A stretch of DNA of 9,527 nucleotides from an uncultured Clostridium sp. (GTDB lineage: Bacteria; Bacillota; Clostridia; TANB77; CAG-508): contig USTA01000021.1 in the NCBI GenBank assembly GCA_900557475.1, positions 1-9,527 of the forward strand, written 5' to 3'. The notes under the pieces are model-generated. The model did not search any database and had not been told where the DNA came from. It was given only the letters and a program-made list of their open reading frames with translations. How positions within the stretch are numbered: the stretch's first letter is position 1; the number at the start of each line of letters is the position of its first letter. The translations under genes were made by a program, and so were the position numbers. Of this stretch, positions 1 through 7,791 are shown one piece after another.

Positions 1-305
1 TTAGGATGTACAAATGCATGATATCCCTCTAATTTTAATTCCTTTTTGCTGTTTCGCCAATCATATAAAAATAGGTCATGTAGCAATGCTGCTCTTGCCA
101 TTGATTTATAATCTAAGTTTAATTTTTTGCAAATTTTATAACTTATGTATGATACATTTAAAGAATGCTCAAATGTACTTATATCACAGTGTTGTCTATA
201 TTCTTTCATTTTATTTACAGTTTCATTTGTATACAAATCTTTAATTAGATTCATAAATTCCTCATCATTAATCGCTTGTTTTAAAGTATTTAATTTTTCT
301 TCCAT
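1..305 (-). CDS. HD-domain phosphohydrolase, N-terminal part (runs off left edge)
   Basis: The first 101 codons of a gene are present; the rest lies beyond position 1. ATG at 305-303 is chosen because AGGAG lies 5 nt upstream. The protein shows the spaced metal-ligand pattern of HD-superfamily phosphohydrolases: His47 in FEHSLNVS, the His76-Asp77 doublet in ALLHDLFLYDW, and His96/His100 in GYHAFVHPK. The family hydrolyses phosphate esters, often of nucleotides, using a divalent metal; the substrate cannot be read from sequence. No signal peptide or membrane segment is visible, so it is probably cytoplasmic. It follows gatB in the same direction after a 76-nt gap but has its own consensus promoter, so it is probably a separate transcription unit. 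Base composition matches its neighbours. The family call is fairly sure; the specific function is unknown. Confidence 0.8.
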   Translation of the reverse strand, partial: MEEKLNTLKQAINDEEFMNLIKDLYTNETVNKMKEYRQHCDISTFEHSLNVSYISYKICKKLNLDYKSMARAALLHDLFLYDWRNSKKELKLEGYHAFVHP

Positions 306-337
306 TTTAACTCCTAAAAAATTTCCCCTTAAAATAT

Positions 338-366
338 ATTATATGATTAAAGGAGCACTATGTCAA
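338..366 (-). promoter_or_regulatory. Consensus sigma-A promoter for the HD gene
   Basis: On the minus strand TTGACA (366-361) is followed by a 17-nt spacer and TATAAT (343-338). This is a perfect match to the housekeeping consensus. Transcription would begin near 331, giving a leader of about 26 nt carrying the AGGAG site of the HD gene. The -35 box lies in the loop of the inverted repeat at 352-376, and the right arm of that repeat falls in the spacer. Confidence 0.75.
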
Positions 367-376
367 TATATGCTCC
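352..376 (-). repeat. Inverted repeat between gatB and HD gene (operator and/or gatB terminator)
   Basis: Read on the minus strand, GGAGCA (376-371) pairs with TGCTCC (357-352) around a 13-nt centre. Three more A/T pairs (TAT with ATA) are possible if one G bulges. It begins 6 nt after the gatB stop codon. As RNA it could be the terminator of the rnjA-gatB run, but only three U follow directly (TTTAATC), so it would be a weak one. As DNA it brackets the -35 box of the next promoter and would suit a repressor site. The sequence does not decide between these. Confidence 0.5.
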
Positions 377-381
377 CTATC

Positions 382-1845
382 TTAATATAATATTAAGTTT
401 TTATTTTCCAATTTCTTCTTTAAAAATTTATTTAGAAGCTGTGGATTTGCTTTTCCCTTTGTTTGCTTCATTGCTTGTCCTACTAAAAATCCTAAAGCTC
501 TATCCTTACCATTTCTATAATCATTTACTGATTCTTGGTTTTCTTCTATAATCTTAAGAACTACTTCTCTTATTTCACCTTCATCTGAAATTTGAATCCA
601 GCCATTTTCTTTTATAATTGTTTCTGGGTCTTTTGGATTTTCAAATAATTCTTCAATAACCTTTTTTCCAATGCTTGAACTTATTGTTCCTTTTTCGATT
701 AATGTAACGACTTTTGCTAAATCTTCTGCTTTAAAAGGTATATTTTCAGGCTCTAGTTCTTTTTCATTTAATATTCTAGAAATATCTGAAATTATCCAAT
801 TACTTACTGCTTTTCTATTTCCACATATATTACTTGCTTCTTCAAATAAATCAGATAAGTATTTTGAGTTAGTTATTATCTTTGCATCTCTTTCTGCTAA
901 TCCATATTCTGAAATATATCTTACTTTTCTACTTTCTGGAAGTTCTGGTAAGTTCTTTTTTATATTTTCTATATATTCATCAGTTAATTTGATTGCTACT
1001 AAATCTGGTTCTGGAAAATATCTATAATCTTGAGCTTCTTCCTTATCTCTCATCGAAAAAGTCCTGCCTGAAACATCATCCCATCTTAATGTTTCTTGTA
1101 CTACTTTTTCCCCATTTTCTAATAAATCAATTTGCCTATTGTACTCATATTCAATAGCTCTTGAAATTGACTTAAATGAGTTCATGTTTTTCATTTCTGT
1201 ACGTGTTCCAAATTTTGTTTCCCCGAATTTTCTTACAGAAACATTAACGTCAGCCCTAAATGAACCTTCTTGCATTTTGCAATCTGAAACTTCTATATAT
1301 TCAAATATTGATTTTAATTTTTTTAAGTATCTATCTACTTCTCCTAAACTTCTCATGTCTGGGTTTGATACTGTTTCTATTAGTGGAACTCCCGCTCTAT
1401 TTAAATCTACTAAACTATCATCGGCAAATTCATTGTGGTTTAGCTTTCCTGCGTCTTCTTCTATATGAATTCTAAGAATTCCTACTTTCTTTTTATTTCC
1501 GTCATCATCTTCTATTTCTATATATCCATTATTGCATAATGGTTTGTCGAACTGTGAAATTTGATATGCCTTAGGTAAATCTGGATAAAAATAGTTCTTT
1601 CTGTCATTCTTACTATTTTTCTCAATAGAGCAATTTGTTGCAAGACCAGCTTTTACTGCATATTCTATAACCTTTTCATTAAGTACAGGAAGTGCTCCTG
1701 GCATACCTGTACAAACTGGACAAATATGTGTATTAGGTTTTGCTCCAAATCCAGTTTCACATGAACAAAAGATTTTCGTTTTAGTAGAAAGCTCTGCATG
1801 AACCTCTAGCCCTACTATTAGTTCATATCCGTCACGTAATACCAT
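382..1845 (-). CDS. gatB: Aspartyl/glutamyl-tRNA amidotransferase subunit B
   Basis: This is the 487-residue GatB subunit of GatCAB. It binds the misacylated tRNA, phosphorylates the Glu (or Asp) carboxylate with ATP and transfers ammonia delivered from GatA. The N-terminal cradle opens with GLEVHAEL (His16, a likely metal ligand). A zinc-ribbon Cys pair FCSC (27, 29) is followed by CPVC (42, 45), and HIEEDAGK starts at residue 128. The C-terminal YqeY-like tail ends with GFLVGQAMKQTKGKANP (452-468), typical of the family. Length is normal. ATG at 1845 is preferred over an in-frame ATG at 1926, because AAGGAGG (1860-1854) lies 8 nt before it and the upstream extension would overlap gatA. The gap to gatA is 13 nt, and the gatA stop overlaps the gatB ribosome binding site, so translation may be coupled. 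Confidence 0.97.
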   Translation of the reverse strand: MVLRDGYELIVGLEVHAELSTKTKIFCSCETGFGAKPNTHICPVCTGMPGALPVLNEKVIEYAVKAGLATNCSIEKNSKNDRKNYFYPDLPKAYQISQFDKPLCNNGYIEIEDDDGNKKKVGILRIHIEEDAGKLNHNEFADDSLVDLNRAGVPLIETVSNPDMRSLGEVDRYLKKLKSIFEYIEVSDCKMQEGSFRADVNVSVRKFGETKFGTRTEMKNMNSFKSISRAIEYEYNRQIDLLENGEKVVQETLRWDDVSGRTFSMRDKEEAQDYRYFPEPDLVAIKLTDEYIENIKKNLPELPESRKVRYISEYGLAERDAKIITNSKYLSDLFEEASNICGNRKAVSNWIISDISRILNEKELEPENIPFKAEDLAKVVTLIEKGTISSSIGKKVIEELFENPKDPETIIKENGWIQISDEGEIREVVLKIIEENQESVNDYRNGKDRALGFLVGQAMKQTKGKANPQLLNKFLKKKLENKNLILY

Positions 1846-1858
1846 ATATTTTTCCTCC

Positions 1859-3331
1859 TTATTTCTTAAACTCTGGTTTATGATTTTCTTTAAACTTAAT
1901 TTTCTGTTCAAATGTATATGCTGCATTTAGAATAGCGTCTTCATTAAATCTATTACCTATTAGTTGCATACCTACTGGCATTCCATCTTTGTCTACTCCA
2001 CAAGGAATTGATATACCTGGAAGTCCTGCTATATTTACTGGTACTGTACATATATCTGCCAAATACATTGTAAGAGGATCTTTTATATTTTCTCCAATAT
2101 TAAATGCTGTTGTAGGTGATGTTGGTGTTAATATTACATCATATTTCTTAAATACTTTTTCAAACTCTTCTAATATTAAAGTTCTAACTTTTTCTGCTTT
2201 TTTATAATATGCGTCATAATAACCTGAGCTTAATACATATGTTCCTAAAATAATTCTTCTTTTTACTTCTTTTCCAAATCCTTCTGTTCTAGAATTTTTG
2301 TATATTTCTTTTAAAGAATTTGCATTTTTTGCTCTATATCCAAACCTTATGCCATCAAACCTTCCTAAGTTTGAGCTTGCTTCTGCACATGCTATTATGT
2401 AATATGTAGCAAGTGAATATTTATTTACGTCAAGTGAAATTTCTTCCACTTTAGCACCTAGAGATTTATATATCTCTATTGCATTTTCTAAATTTTTCTT
2501 TACATCTTCGTTTACACCTTGTGCAAAGAATTCTTTGGGAACAGCTATTTTAATTCCTTTTACATCGTTTTTTAATGCTTTTGTGTAATCTTTTTTTGGT
2601 TTATTTACAGATGTAGAGTCTTTTTCATCATGTCCTGCAATTACATTTAGTAATATTGCTGTATCTGTTACATCTTTTGTAATTGGACCTACTTGGTCTA
2701 ATGATGATGCAAATGCTACAACTCCATATCTTGAAACTAACCCATATGTTGGTTTCATTCCAACAACACCGCAAAAACTTGCTGGTTGTCTTATCGATCC
2801 ACCTGTGTCTGTTCCAAGTGCCCAAGGCACTATATTTGCTGCTACTGCTGCTGCTGAACCACCAGATGAACCACCTGGTACTTTATTTAAATTCCATGGA
2901 TTTCTTGTTTTCTTAAAAGCTGAATGTTCTGTTGAACTTCCCATTGCAAATTCATCCATATTTAGTTTTCCTAAATTTATTAAATTTTCAGCTTGCAAAT
3001 TTTCTACAACAGTAGCATTATATGGTGAAATAAAATTTTCTAACATTTTTGATGCACAAGTTGTTTTTAAACCTTTTACATTTATGTTATCTTTTATACC
3101 TATTGGAATTCCTGCTAGAGAATCCTTTGGAATTTCTTCATTTTCTCTTTTTTTATCAATGTTTTTTGCTTCATTTATTGCATCTTCTTCTACCTTTGTT
3201 ATAAATGCTTGTACTTCCGCATCTTTTTCTTCAATATTTTCTATATACGCCTTTACTATCTCTTCACTTGTTATCTCTTTATTAGATAACTTTTCTTGTA
3301 GCTCATGAACTGTTAAATCTGTTATATTCAT
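1859..3331 (-). CDS. gatA: Aspartyl/glutamyl-tRNA amidotransferase subunit A (glutaminase)
   Basis: This 490-residue subunit hydrolyses glutamine (or asparagine) and channels ammonia to GatB. It belongs to the amidase-signature family. The catalytic Lys-cisSer-Ser triad is visible as Lys80 in GIPIGIKDN, Ser155 in PGGSSGGSA and Ser179 in [11 protein letters not shown]. The GatA-typical segments [15 protein letters not shown] (125-139) and [13 protein letters not shown] are also present. ATG at 3331 follows AAAGGAGG by 7 nt. The length is that of ordinary bacterial GatA and all active-site residues are intact. It lies 31 nt after gatC and 13 nt before gatB, the common gatC-gatA-gatB order. The protein is cytoplasmic and works only as part of the heterotrimer. 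Nothing looks degraded or foreign. Confidence 0.98.
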   Translation of the reverse strand: MNITDLTVHELQEKLSNKEITSEEIVKAYIENIEEKDAEVQAFITKVEEDAINEAKNIDKKRENEEIPKDSLAGIPIGIKDNINVKGLKTTCASKMLENFISPYNATVVENLQAENLINLGKLNMDEFAMGSSTEHSAFKKTRNPWNLNKVPGGSSGGSAAAVAANIVPWALGTDTGGSIRQPASFCGVVGMKPTYGLVSRYGVVAFASSLDQVGPITKDVTDTAILLNVIAGHDEKDSTSVNKPKKDYTKALKNDVKGIKIAVPKEFFAQGVNEDVKKNLENAIEIYKSLGAKVEEISLDVNKYSLATYYIIACAEASSNLGRFDGIRFGYRAKNANSLKEIYKNSRTEGFGKEVKRRIILGTYVLSSGYYDAYYKKAEKVRTLILEEFEKVFKKYDVILTPTSPTTAFNIGENIKDPLTMYLADICTVPVNIAGLPGISIPCGVDKDGMPVGMQLIGNRFNEDAILNAAYTFEQKIKFKENHKPEFKK

Positions 3332-3362
3332 TCGCTATCCTCCTTTGAACTTTTTATTTTTA

Positions 3363-3662
3363 TTAGTTTATTACTTTTGGTATTCTGTACATATTTTGAT
3401 CTTTATCTGGGGCATTTTCAAGGAGCCCCTCCATATTATCAAATTCTTTAACTTCGTCTTTTCTAAATACATTTACTTCATCGTTAACTCCAATTGTAAT
3501 ATCCATTTTTTCCGTATCAGCATTATTTATTATATCTGCAAATTCTAAAATTTCTTCTAAATTTTTTAGATATTCATCACATTCTTCTTCTTTTATGTCT
3601 AAATCTGCTAAATCTGCAATATATAGTAACTCTTCTTTAGTTACTTTTTTCTTTTCACTCAT
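3363..3662 (-). CDS. gatC: Aspartyl/glutamyl-tRNA amidotransferase subunit C
   Basis: This 99-residue protein is the small subunit that wraps around GatA and stabilises its contact with GatB. The N-terminal helices (VTKEELLYIADLADLDI) and the C-terminal strand LLENAPDKDQNMYRIPKVI match the GatC pattern of an acidic helical start and a final NAPxxxxxxxRxPKV. ATG at 3662 is chosen because GGAG (3674-3671) lies 8 nt upstream. An in-frame ATG at 3680 overlaps the stop of the preceding DUF951 gene as ATGA but has no Shine-Dalgarno before it and would place the real site inside the coding region. The gap to the DUF951 gene is 14 nt, so both are almost certainly on one transcript. Confidence 0.95.
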   Translation of the reverse strand: MSEKKKVTKEELLYIADLADLDIKEEECDEYLKNLEEILEFADIINNADTEKMDITIGVNDEVNVFRKDEVKEFDNMEGLLENAPDKDQNMYRIPKVIN

Positions 3663-3676
3663 AAGATTATCTCCTA

Positions 3677-3853
3677 TCATTCATATTTTTTTGTTATTGC
3701 CTTTAAAGCTTTTTCTCTAGGAAGTAATACAGTTTTTCCACATTTTAAGCACTTTAGTTTAAAATCTACACCCACTCTAGTAATTTCCCAGTCTTTATTC
3801 CCACATGGATGTTGTTTTTTTGTTCTAACTTTATCTCCAATACTATATTCCAT
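3677..3853 (-). CDS. DUF951 family small zinc-ribbon-like protein
   Basis: This is a 58-residue protein encoded between gltX and gatC. It starts MEYSIGDKVRTKKQHPCG and contains the family hallmarks: a GDxVRxKKxHPCG opening, a central WEITRVGVDFKLKC segment, and a CLKCGKTVLLPRE end. Cys17, Cys35 and Cys38 with His15 could hold one zinc ion (inference). DUF951 is widespread in Bacillota and has no established function; its compact SH3-like or zinc-ribbon look suggests nucleic-acid or protein binding, which is a guess. ATG at 3853 has AAGGA about 7 nt upstream. The gap from gltX is 22 nt and to gatC 14 nt. It ends with TGA, showing that TGA is a stop in this organism. The family call is confident; the role is unknown. 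Confidence 0.88.
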   Translation of the reverse strand: MEYSIGDKVRTKKQHPCGNKDWEITRVGVDFKLKCLKCGKTVLLPREKALKAITKKYE

Positions 3854-3875
3854 AATTTCTTCCTTTATAATAAGT

Positions 3876-5504
3876 TTAAAGTATACTTTTTAGCCTATTT
3901 ATAACTTCTTCTTTGCCTAAGACTTGCATTATTTCGTACATATCTGGAGTATTTCTTCTTCCTGTAAGAGCCACTCTTATTACTGTACTAATATCTCCTA
4001 CATGTCCTGGCCAATTTTCTGGATTATTTTTGTATTCCTTAACTTCTCTTGCATATCCAAGTTTTTCTGCTACATCTTTAATCTTATTAAACCAGTCATC
4101 TTTACTATCTTCAAAATTATATACTTTTAAATATTCTTCTATAACTTTTTTAGCATCATCTCTTGATATCTTATCAAAGTCATATTCTTCTGGTCTTTCA
4201 AACATATAAATTATATTGTTTTTTACTTCTGACCATTTCGAAATATCTTTTCTTGGTTTTTTTGAATTTTCTCTTTCAATTCCAAATATCTTTAATGCAT
4301 ATTCTTTATTTTCTAATAGTTTAGCAAGTTCTTCATCATAAGACTTAGACCATGCATTTGCAAATTCATATACTTCTTTAGCTGTATATCTGGCAATAAC
4401 ATTTTTAGAAACATCTAAAAGCTTAACCATATCAAATACGGCTCCACTAACACCCATTTTCGATAACTCTAGTTTGAAATCTGTTAAAGGCTTATCTTGG
4501 TTTCCTCTTCTCCATCCTTCAAAACTTGAATTTATAATATTCATAAGATATTCATTAACAGCATCACTTGGAATTCCCTCTTTATGATAATAGTCAACTG
4601 CTGCTTCTGGGTCTTTTCTCTTACTTATTTTTCTTTTCTTACCATCTTCTTCTTTTAAAATACTTGGTACTTGTGCATATTTAGGAGGATTAAATCCAAA
4701 TGCTCTAAATATCTCTATATGAAGTGGTGTTGAAGAAATCCATTCTTCACCACGAACCACTAATGTAGTTTTCATTAGATGGTCATCTACTACATGTGCA
4801 AAATGGTAAACTGGAAGTCCATCTGCTTTTATTAATACTGCATCTTGGTCATTTTCTGGGAATTCTATATGACCTCTTACTACATCTTTTACTTTTATTT
4901 TTCTATCTTCTCTTCCCATAGAACGAAGACGTATTACAAAGTTTTCTCCATTTTTAATTTTTTCTATTGCTTTATCAACTGGAAGAGTTCTATATTTTGC
5001 CCAGACACCATAAAAACCTGTTCTTAGTCCTGCTGCTTCTTGCTTTTTACGAATTTCATCTATTTCCTCTGCTGTTGCAAAACAAGGATAGGCTCTACCT
5101 TGCTCTATTAGGTATTTTGCATATGATTCGTAAATTTCTCTTCTATCACTCTGTTTGTATGGACCATATTCTCCTTTTCCTTCTGTTTCAGAAATCATAC
5201 CTTCATCTGGTAAAAAGTCGAATTTTTTTAATGCATTAATAATCTCATTTACACCATTATCTATTTTTCTTTTTTGGTCTGTGTCTTCTATTCTAAGATA
5301 AAATACGCCACTACTTTGGTGTGCTAACATACTATTTATTATACACTGATATAATCCTCCTATATGTACAAAACCTGTTGGACTTGGAGCAAATCTTGTA
5401 ACTTCTGCTCCTTCTTTTAAGTTTCTTGCTGGATACATTTTTTCATAGTATTCAATTGGTTTTGCATCTGGATATATTGCATTTGCTAAATCTTTATAAT
5501 CCAT
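3876..5504 (-). CDS. gltX: Glutamyl-tRNA synthetase (probably non-discriminating)
   Basis: This class I aminoacyl-tRNA synthetase of 542 residues attaches glutamate to tRNA-Glu. Since it shares a transcript with gatCAB, it probably also charges tRNA-Gln to supply the amidotransferase (inference). The ATP-binding HIGH motif appears as HIGG (47-50) in RFAPSPTGFVHIGG, and the KMSKS loop as KISKRK (292-297). DTDQKR (74-79) and HVVDDHL (237-243) are further conserved GluRS segments. It is longer than the usual 470-490 residues, matching a subgroup with the ISKRKDPEA loop and a longer C-terminal anticodon-binding part. The Cys-rich zinc site of some GluRS is absent. ATG at 5504 is chosen over one at 5519 because AAGGAGG (5516-5510) sits 5 nt before it; the earlier ATG overlaps the rnjA stop (TAATG) and has no site of its own. 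Confidence 0.95.
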   Translation of the reverse strand: MDYKDLANAIYPDAKPIEYYEKMYPARNLKEGAEVTRFAPSPTGFVHIGGLYQCIINSMLAHQSSGVFYLRIEDTDQKRKIDNGVNEIINALKKFDFLPDEGMISETEGKGEYGPYKQSDRREIYESYAKYLIEQGRAYPCFATAEEIDEIRKKQEAAGLRTGFYGVWAKYRTLPVDKAIEKIKNGENFVIRLRSMGREDRKIKVKDVVRGHIEFPENDQDAVLIKADGLPVYHFAHVVDDHLMKTTLVVRGEEWISSTPLHIEIFRAFGFNPPKYAQVPSILKEEDGKKRKISKRKDPEAAVDYYHKEGIPSDAVNEYLMNIINSSFEGWRRGNQDKPLTDFKLELSKMGVSGAVFDMVKLLDVSKNVIARYTAKEVYEFANAWSKSYDEELAKLLENKEYALKIFGIERENSKKPRKDISKWSEVKNNIIYMFERPEEYDFDKISRDDAKKVIEEYLKVYNFEDSKDDWFNKIKDVAEKLGYAREVKEYKNNPENWPGHVGDISTVIRVALTGRRNTPDMYEIMQVLGKEEVINRLKSIL

Positions 5505-5518
5505 ACTTTCCTCCTTCA

Positions 5519-7405
5519 TTATACTTCCATTAAAATTGGTAAAATCATAGGGTTTCTCTTTGTTCTACTAAATACAAAGTCTCTAACTTCGTCTTTTAAT
5601 GCTGATTTTATAGTTGACCAATCTTTTATATGTCTATTTTCAAGTTCTTCTACTTCTGCTTTAATAAAAGATTTTACTTCTTCCATTAAGTTTTCTGATT
5701 CTCTTACATAAACAAATCCTCTTGAAATAACATCTGGTCCAGATACTATCTCTCCTGTTTGATTGTCCATTGCCATTACAATTATAATTAGTCCATCTTG
5801 TGATAAATGTTGTCTATCTCTTAAAACGATATTTCCAACATCTCCTACACCAAGTCCGTCAACCATTACTCTTCCTGCTGGAACAGTTCCTATAAATTTT
5901 CCTTCGTTTTCATTTAGTTCTAATACTCTTCCATTTCCAGTTATAAATATATTTTCCCTTGGAAGCCCCATTTCTATTGCTGTATCTTTATGTGCCATAA
6001 GCTGTCTATATTCACCATGTACTGGAATAAAGTATTTTGGTCTTGTTAGTGCAATTATTAATTTTTGCTCTTCTTGGCAGGCATGTCCTGAAACATGTAT
6101 ATCTGCTAAAGTACTGTATACTACTTCTGCTCCTATTTTCATTAATTGGTCTATTACTTTTGATACCGATTTTTCGTTTCCTGGTATTGGATTTGCAGAT
6201 ATAATTACTAAATCATTTCCTGTAATAGTTACTTTTCTATGTTCTCCATTAGCCATTCTAGTTAATGCAGACATTGTTTCACCTTGGCTACCTGTTGTTA
6301 TTATAACTAATTGCTCTTCTGTATAGTTCTTTATTAAGTCAATATCTATAAATAAATCATCTGGAGCATCAATATATTTTAATTCTCTTGCTGCTTCTAT
6401 CATATTTATCATACTTCTTCCAGAAATAGCAATTTTTCTTCCAAATTTAACTGCTGAGTTTACAATTTGTTGTACTCTATGCACGTTTGATGCAAAAGTT
6501 GCAACAACAATTCTCTTTTTACATCCTTCGAATAAGCTGTCAAATACTGGTCCAATAGATTTTTCTGACATTGTAAATCCTTTTCTTTCTGAGTTTGTAC
6601 TATCTGAAAGAAGAGCTAATACTCCTTTGTTTCCTAGTTCTGCAAGTCTACCTAAGTCCATATTTTGTCCATCTATCGGAGTATAATCTACTTTAAAGTC
6701 TCCTGTATGAACTACTGTACCTGCTGGAGTATGAATTGCTATCATAACTGCATCTGGTATACTATGTGAGCTTCTTATAAATTCAACTTGGATTTTTCCT
6801 AAGTTTACTATATCTCCTTGATTTACAACATTTAGTTCTACACTATTTTTTAAATGATGTTCTTCTAACTTATGCTCTATTAGCTTTGCTGTTAATTTTG
6901 TTGCATAAATTGGCATATTTACTTGTTTTAACACATATGGTATAGCTCCAATATGGTCTTCGTGTCCATGTGTTATTACTAAACCTTTTATTTTTTCTCT
7001 ATTTCTTACTAAATATGTTACATCTGGTATAACTAAGTCTACACCAAGCATATCATCTTCTGGGAATTCTAACCCACAATCTACTAAAACTATTTCATCT
7101 TCATATTCAAATACTGTTATATTTTTTCCGATTTCATCTAATCCACCTAGTGCTATAATTTTTAATCCACTCTTTTTAAATGAAAAGTCTAGCTTATTTT
7201 TACTATTTTTCTTTGGGTAGGTCTTTTTTTCCTTTGGTTTAACCTTTTCTCCTTCTAAACCTAAATCAATGAATCCTGTATCTATTTTTTTAGTATTTTC
7301 TTTTGTTTTTGTGCTATCTTTTTTATAATTTCTTTTATATCCACCTTTAGTTTTCTTTGTCCTTTCTTCTACATTTGTATGTAATTCTTTTGTATTATTT
7401 TCCAT
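5519..7405 (-). CDS. rnjA: Ribonuclease J with a basic N-terminal extension
   Basis: RNase J is a metallo-beta-lactamase/beta-CASP nuclease with 5'-3' exonuclease and endonuclease activity, central to mRNA decay and rRNA maturation in Bacillota. The catalytic core starts near residue 80 (LKIIALGGLDEIGKN). Metal ligands are seen in THGHEDH (His146, His148, Asp150, His151), His214 and Asp236. The beta-CASP region includes ASNVHR and HVSGHA, and PVHGEYRQL (His463) follows. The last 60 or so residues match the C-terminal domain. At 628 residues it exceeds the usual ~555, owing to a Lys/Thr/Asn-rich, probably disordered leader of about 78 residues. ATG at 7405 has AAGGA about 9 nt upstream. It is the first gene of the run, 14 nt before gltX. 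The symbol rnjA rather than rnjB is by similarity and not certain. Confidence 0.94.
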   Translation of the reverse strand: MENNTKELHTNVEERTKKTKGGYKRNYKKDSTKTKENTKKIDTGFIDLGLEGEKVKPKEKKTYPKKNSKNKLDFSFKKSGLKIIALGGLDEIGKNITVFEYEDEIVLVDCGLEFPEDDMLGVDLVIPDVTYLVRNREKIKGLVITHGHEDHIGAIPYVLKQVNMPIYATKLTAKLIEHKLEEHHLKNSVELNVVNQGDIVNLGKIQVEFIRSSHSIPDAVMIAIHTPAGTVVHTGDFKVDYTPIDGQNMDLGRLAELGNKGVLALLSDSTNSERKGFTMSEKSIGPVFDSLFEGCKKRIVVATFASNVHRVQQIVNSAVKFGRKIAISGRSMINMIEAARELKYIDAPDDLFIDIDLIKNYTEEQLVIITTGSQGETMSALTRMANGEHRKVTITGNDLVIISANPIPGNEKSVSKVIDQLMKIGAEVVYSTLADIHVSGHACQEEQKLIIALTRPKYFIPVHGEYRQLMAHKDTAIEMGLPRENIFITGNGRVLELNENEGKFIGTVPAGRVMVDGLGVGDVGNIVLRDRQHLSQDGLIIIVMAMDNQTGEIVSGPDVISRGFVYVRESENLMEEVKSFIKAEVEELENRHIKDWSTIKSALKDEVRDFVFSRTKRNPMILPILMEV

Positions 7406-7463
7406 ATATTCAATTCCTTTCTTTTTGCAAATCTCTCCTAACTTGCCATTTTATTTTGTTTAA

Positions 7464-7469
7464 ATTATA
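7464..7469 (-). promoter_or_regulatory. Possible second -10 box before rnjA
   Basis: TATAAT occurs on the minus strand 59 nt before the rnjA start. No good -35 box lies 16-18 nt upstream and there is no TG extension, so this may be chance in AT-rich leader DNA. If active it would give a short leader that lacks most of the longer one. Confidence 0.3.
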
Positions 7470-7611
7470 CGTGCAAAAAAGATAGTTACTTTGATTAAAA
7501 CTACCTACTTTACTTATTTATTTTTAGCTATATCGCTTACAACTAAAATTAGTTTTTTAACCGCTCTTTTTTCTAACATATATAAATTAAATCTCTTTAC
7601 AACTGTTTATT

Positions 7612-7640
7612 ATTATACTCTTAAAATATCTATTTGTCAA
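7612..7640 (-). promoter_or_regulatory. Consensus sigma-A promoter of the rnjA-gltX-gatCAB run
   Basis: On the minus strand TTGACA (7640-7635), 17 nt and TATAAT (7617-7612) form a perfect housekeeping promoter. Transcription would start near 7605, so the transcript has about 200 nt before the rnjA start codon. No comparable promoter is apparent in the short gaps between the genes downstream, so this one probably serves the whole run. Confidence 0.8.
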
Positions 7641-7782
7641 GGAACGAATAGTCTTCATATTTACTTTTCTTGCAAGGGTTCTAAAAAATTATATGGTACT
7701 TGTACTACTCATTCCATTGGAATTTCTAGCCAGAATTTTGTCAGCAAAAATGACTAAAAGTATAGTAATTTAAAGTGTTGTA

Positions 7783-7791
7783 TGTTATAAT
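7783..7791 (+). promoter_or_regulatory. Extended -10 promoter for the Fic gene
   Basis: TGTTATAAT (7783-7791) fits the extended -10 form TGnTATAAT. The -35 region (about 7763-7768, TAGTAA) is poor, which an extended -10 can compensate. The start would be near 7798, leaving about 34 nt before ATG at 7832, with GGAGG at 7819-7823. Confidence 0.6.

Noticed and set aside
1846..1926. Longer gatB starting at ATG 1926
   Set aside because: It adds 27 residues not typical of GatB, overlaps gatA coding sequence, and ignores the ideal AAGGAGG site before ATG 1845.
3663..3680. gatC start at ATG 3680, overlapping the DUF951 stop as ATGA
   Set aside because: No Shine-Dalgarno lies upstream of it, and the real GGAG site falls inside the extra 18 nt.
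5505..5519. gltX start at ATG 5519, overlapping the rnjA stop as TAATG
   Set aside because: AAGGAGG lies between it and ATG 5504, so the latter is the start; GluRS similarity also begins after it.
5505..5530. T-box or tRNA-responsive leader for gltX
   Set aside because: Only 14 nt separate rnjA and gltX, leaving no room for one, and I saw no T-box sequence in the rnjA leader.
7543..7560. AACTAA-AA-TTAGTT followed by T residues as a plus-strand terminator
   Set aside because: All but two pairs are A/T, the loop is too tight, and no plus-strand gene precedes it.
7491..7757. Plus-strand 88-codon frame in the rnjA-Fic gap
   Set aside because: TTG start without a ribosome site, no family resemblance, and it lies across the rnjA promoter and leader.
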